A DNA stretch of 53,716 nucleotides from Candidatus Melainabacteria bacterium. GTDB taxonomy: Bacteria > Cyanobacteriota > Vampirovibrionia > Obscuribacterales > Obscuribacteraceae. The translations under genes and the position numbers were made by a program. Positions 52,980 to 53,716 of the stretch are shown here, piece after piece (positions within the stretch are counted from its first letter, which is position 1; every line of letters begins with the position of its first letter). The notes under the pieces were generated by a model, which was given only the letters and a program-made list of their open reading frames with translations, was not told where the DNA came from and ran no database searches. The DNA lies in contig JADYYD010000361.1 of assembly GCA_020853845.1 (NCBI GenBank), positions 1-53,716 of the forward strand. The letters are read 5' to 3'.

Positions 52980-53716
52980 TTAGATGGCGATGATGCTGTA
53001 CCCGCAATCGACGTGTATGCACTCGCCCGTCACTCCCGAAGCGAGATCGCTGGTTAGATAGAGGGCGGTTTTGCCGACTTCTTCTGCTTCCACGTTGCGC
53101 TTGAGGGGAGCGCGTTGTTCCACAAACTTGAGCATATCTCTAAAACCGGAGATACCCATTGCTGCCAGAGTTCTTACCGGACCTGCCGAGATGGAATTGA
53201 CACGAATGTTCTTTTCGCCGAGGTCGGCGGCGAGATATCTAACACTAGCTTCCAGAGCTGCTTTTGCAACACCCATTACGTTGTAGTTTTGCACGACTTT
53301 TTCAGCGCCATAATAGGTGAGCGTTACGACGCTGCCGCCGTCAGTCATCATCGGCAATGCCGCGCGGGTTACGGCAGTCAAAGTGTACGCACTGACATCG
53401 AGTGCCAGAGCGAAGCCTTCGCGAGTAGTATCGACGAAGTGCCCTTCCAAATCTTTTTTGTTGGCGAACGCTACGGCATGCACTATAAAATCGACTTTAT
53501 TCCAATGTTTGCCGAGTCTCTCAAAGGTGGCGGCAATGTCTTCGTCTTTGCCGAGATCGCACATATCTACGAACTTGCTGCCGACGCTTTCAGCCAGGGG
53601 TTTGACACGGCGCTCCAGCGTTTCGGCTTGATAAGTAAAAGCCAGTTCGGCACCTTCACTATAGAGCGCTTTGGCACATGCCCACGCCAGACTGTGATCG
53701 TTTGCTACACCAAAGA
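52980..53716 (-). CDS. fabI: Enoyl-[acyl-carrier-protein] reductase (NADH), start cut by window edge
   Basis: The frame runs to the right edge and contains FGVANDHSLAWACAKALY near the missing start, a FabI-type nucleotide-binding segment. VHAVAFANKKDLEGHFVDTTREGF follows. The catalytic pair is in YYGAEKVVQNYNVMGVAKAAL (Tyr-x6-Lys), and GPVRTLAAMGISGF is the substrate loop. Only about the first ten residues lie outside the window. FabI reduces the enoyl-ACP double bond in each cycle of fatty acid synthesis and is the target of triclosan. The downstream TPR membrane gene follows after 14 bp. Confidence 0.94.
   Translation of the reverse strand, partial: FGVANDHSLAWACAKALYSEGAELAFTYQAETLERRVKPLAESVGSKFVDMCDLGKDEDIAATFERLGKHWNKVDFIVHAVAFANKKDLEGHFVDTTREGFALALDVSAYTLTAVTRAALPMMTDGGSVVTLTYYGAEKVVQNYNVMGVAKAALEASVRYLAADLGEKNIRVNSISAGPVRTLAAMGISGFRDMLKFVEQRAPLKRNVEAEEVGKTALYLTSDLASGVTGECIHVDCGYSIIAI

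Noticed and set aside
1-53716. tRNA genes, CRISPR arrays, insertion sequences or phage genes
   Set aside because: No tRNA-like arm pattern, no regularly spaced repeats, and no transposase, integrase or phage structural motifs were seen on either strand.

Overview
The window looks like a chromosomal stretch of a Gram-negative-type, free-living bacterium. The best guess is a non-photosynthetic relative of Cyanobacteria (Vampirovibrionia/Melainabacteria, Obscuribacterales-like). This is inferred from a long cyanobacterial-type IspH, many secreted TPR proteins, very long polyproline tracts, mixed ATG/GTG/TTG starts behind good Shine-Dalgarno sites, and lineage-typical proteins of unknown function. 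It has not been tested by any search. I found no rRNA, tRNA, CRISPR array, transposase or phage gene. Both ends cut through genes: a GH31 glycosidase on the left and FabI on the right.

Layout. 1-2632 (minus): alpha/beta hydrolase, secreted TPR-thioredoxin, and a partial GH31 alpha-glucosidase. 2970-5685 (plus): a fused MFS/PlsC lysophospholipid transporter-acyltransferase overlapping a TrmJ-like tRNA methyltransferase. 5809-7373 (plus): two paralogous secreted TPR proteins. 7444-14763 (minus): seven close or overlapping genes (alpha/beta hydrolase, enolase-superfamily epimerase, GH3 acyl-adenylating enzyme, three NAD(P)-dependent SDR enzymes, Mpo1-like membrane protein) that look like an uncharacterised small-molecule or lipid pathway. 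15029-18722 (plus): haem-oxygenase-fold protein, LolA-like protein, ICMT-like membrane methyltransferase, and a secreted coiled-coil/SRPBCC protein. 18735-20414 (minus): Ppx/GppA-HD polyphosphatase. 20563-23719: three SAM methyltransferases, two of them zinc-ribbon paralogues. 23774-27589 (minus): ispH-hemE-hemY isoprenoid and haem genes. 27803-32407 (plus): small secreted protein, HAD phosphatase, an 857-residue polyproline protein and its tail-anchored pseudo-receiver partner. 32429-38521 (minus): pterin dehydratase, LOG-domain fusion, HtrA protease, MFS exporter, YkgJ protein. 38594-46784: GT-C-like membrane protein, UPF0158 protein, Sm-like mini-protein, repeat protein, duplicated-module lipoprotein, secreted protein. 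46864-47611 (minus): a higBA toxin-antitoxin pair with a clear promoter/operator. 47743-50234 (minus): kbl-tdh threonine catabolism. 50690-51019: a small stand-alone gene with its own promoter and terminator. 51142-53716 (minus): TPR membrane protein and fabI.

The most unusual items are the GH3/epimerase/SDR operon, the polyproline protein with a degenerate nuclease-like C-terminus plus pseudo-receiver partner, the LOG enzyme fused to a glycine-rich N-terminal half, the Sm-like mini-protein, and the higBA promoter whose spacer is itself a palindromic operator. Smaller curiosities are two tandem micro-duplications that each span the stop codon of a convergent gene, and a cluster of nested palindromes upstream of the lipoprotein gene.
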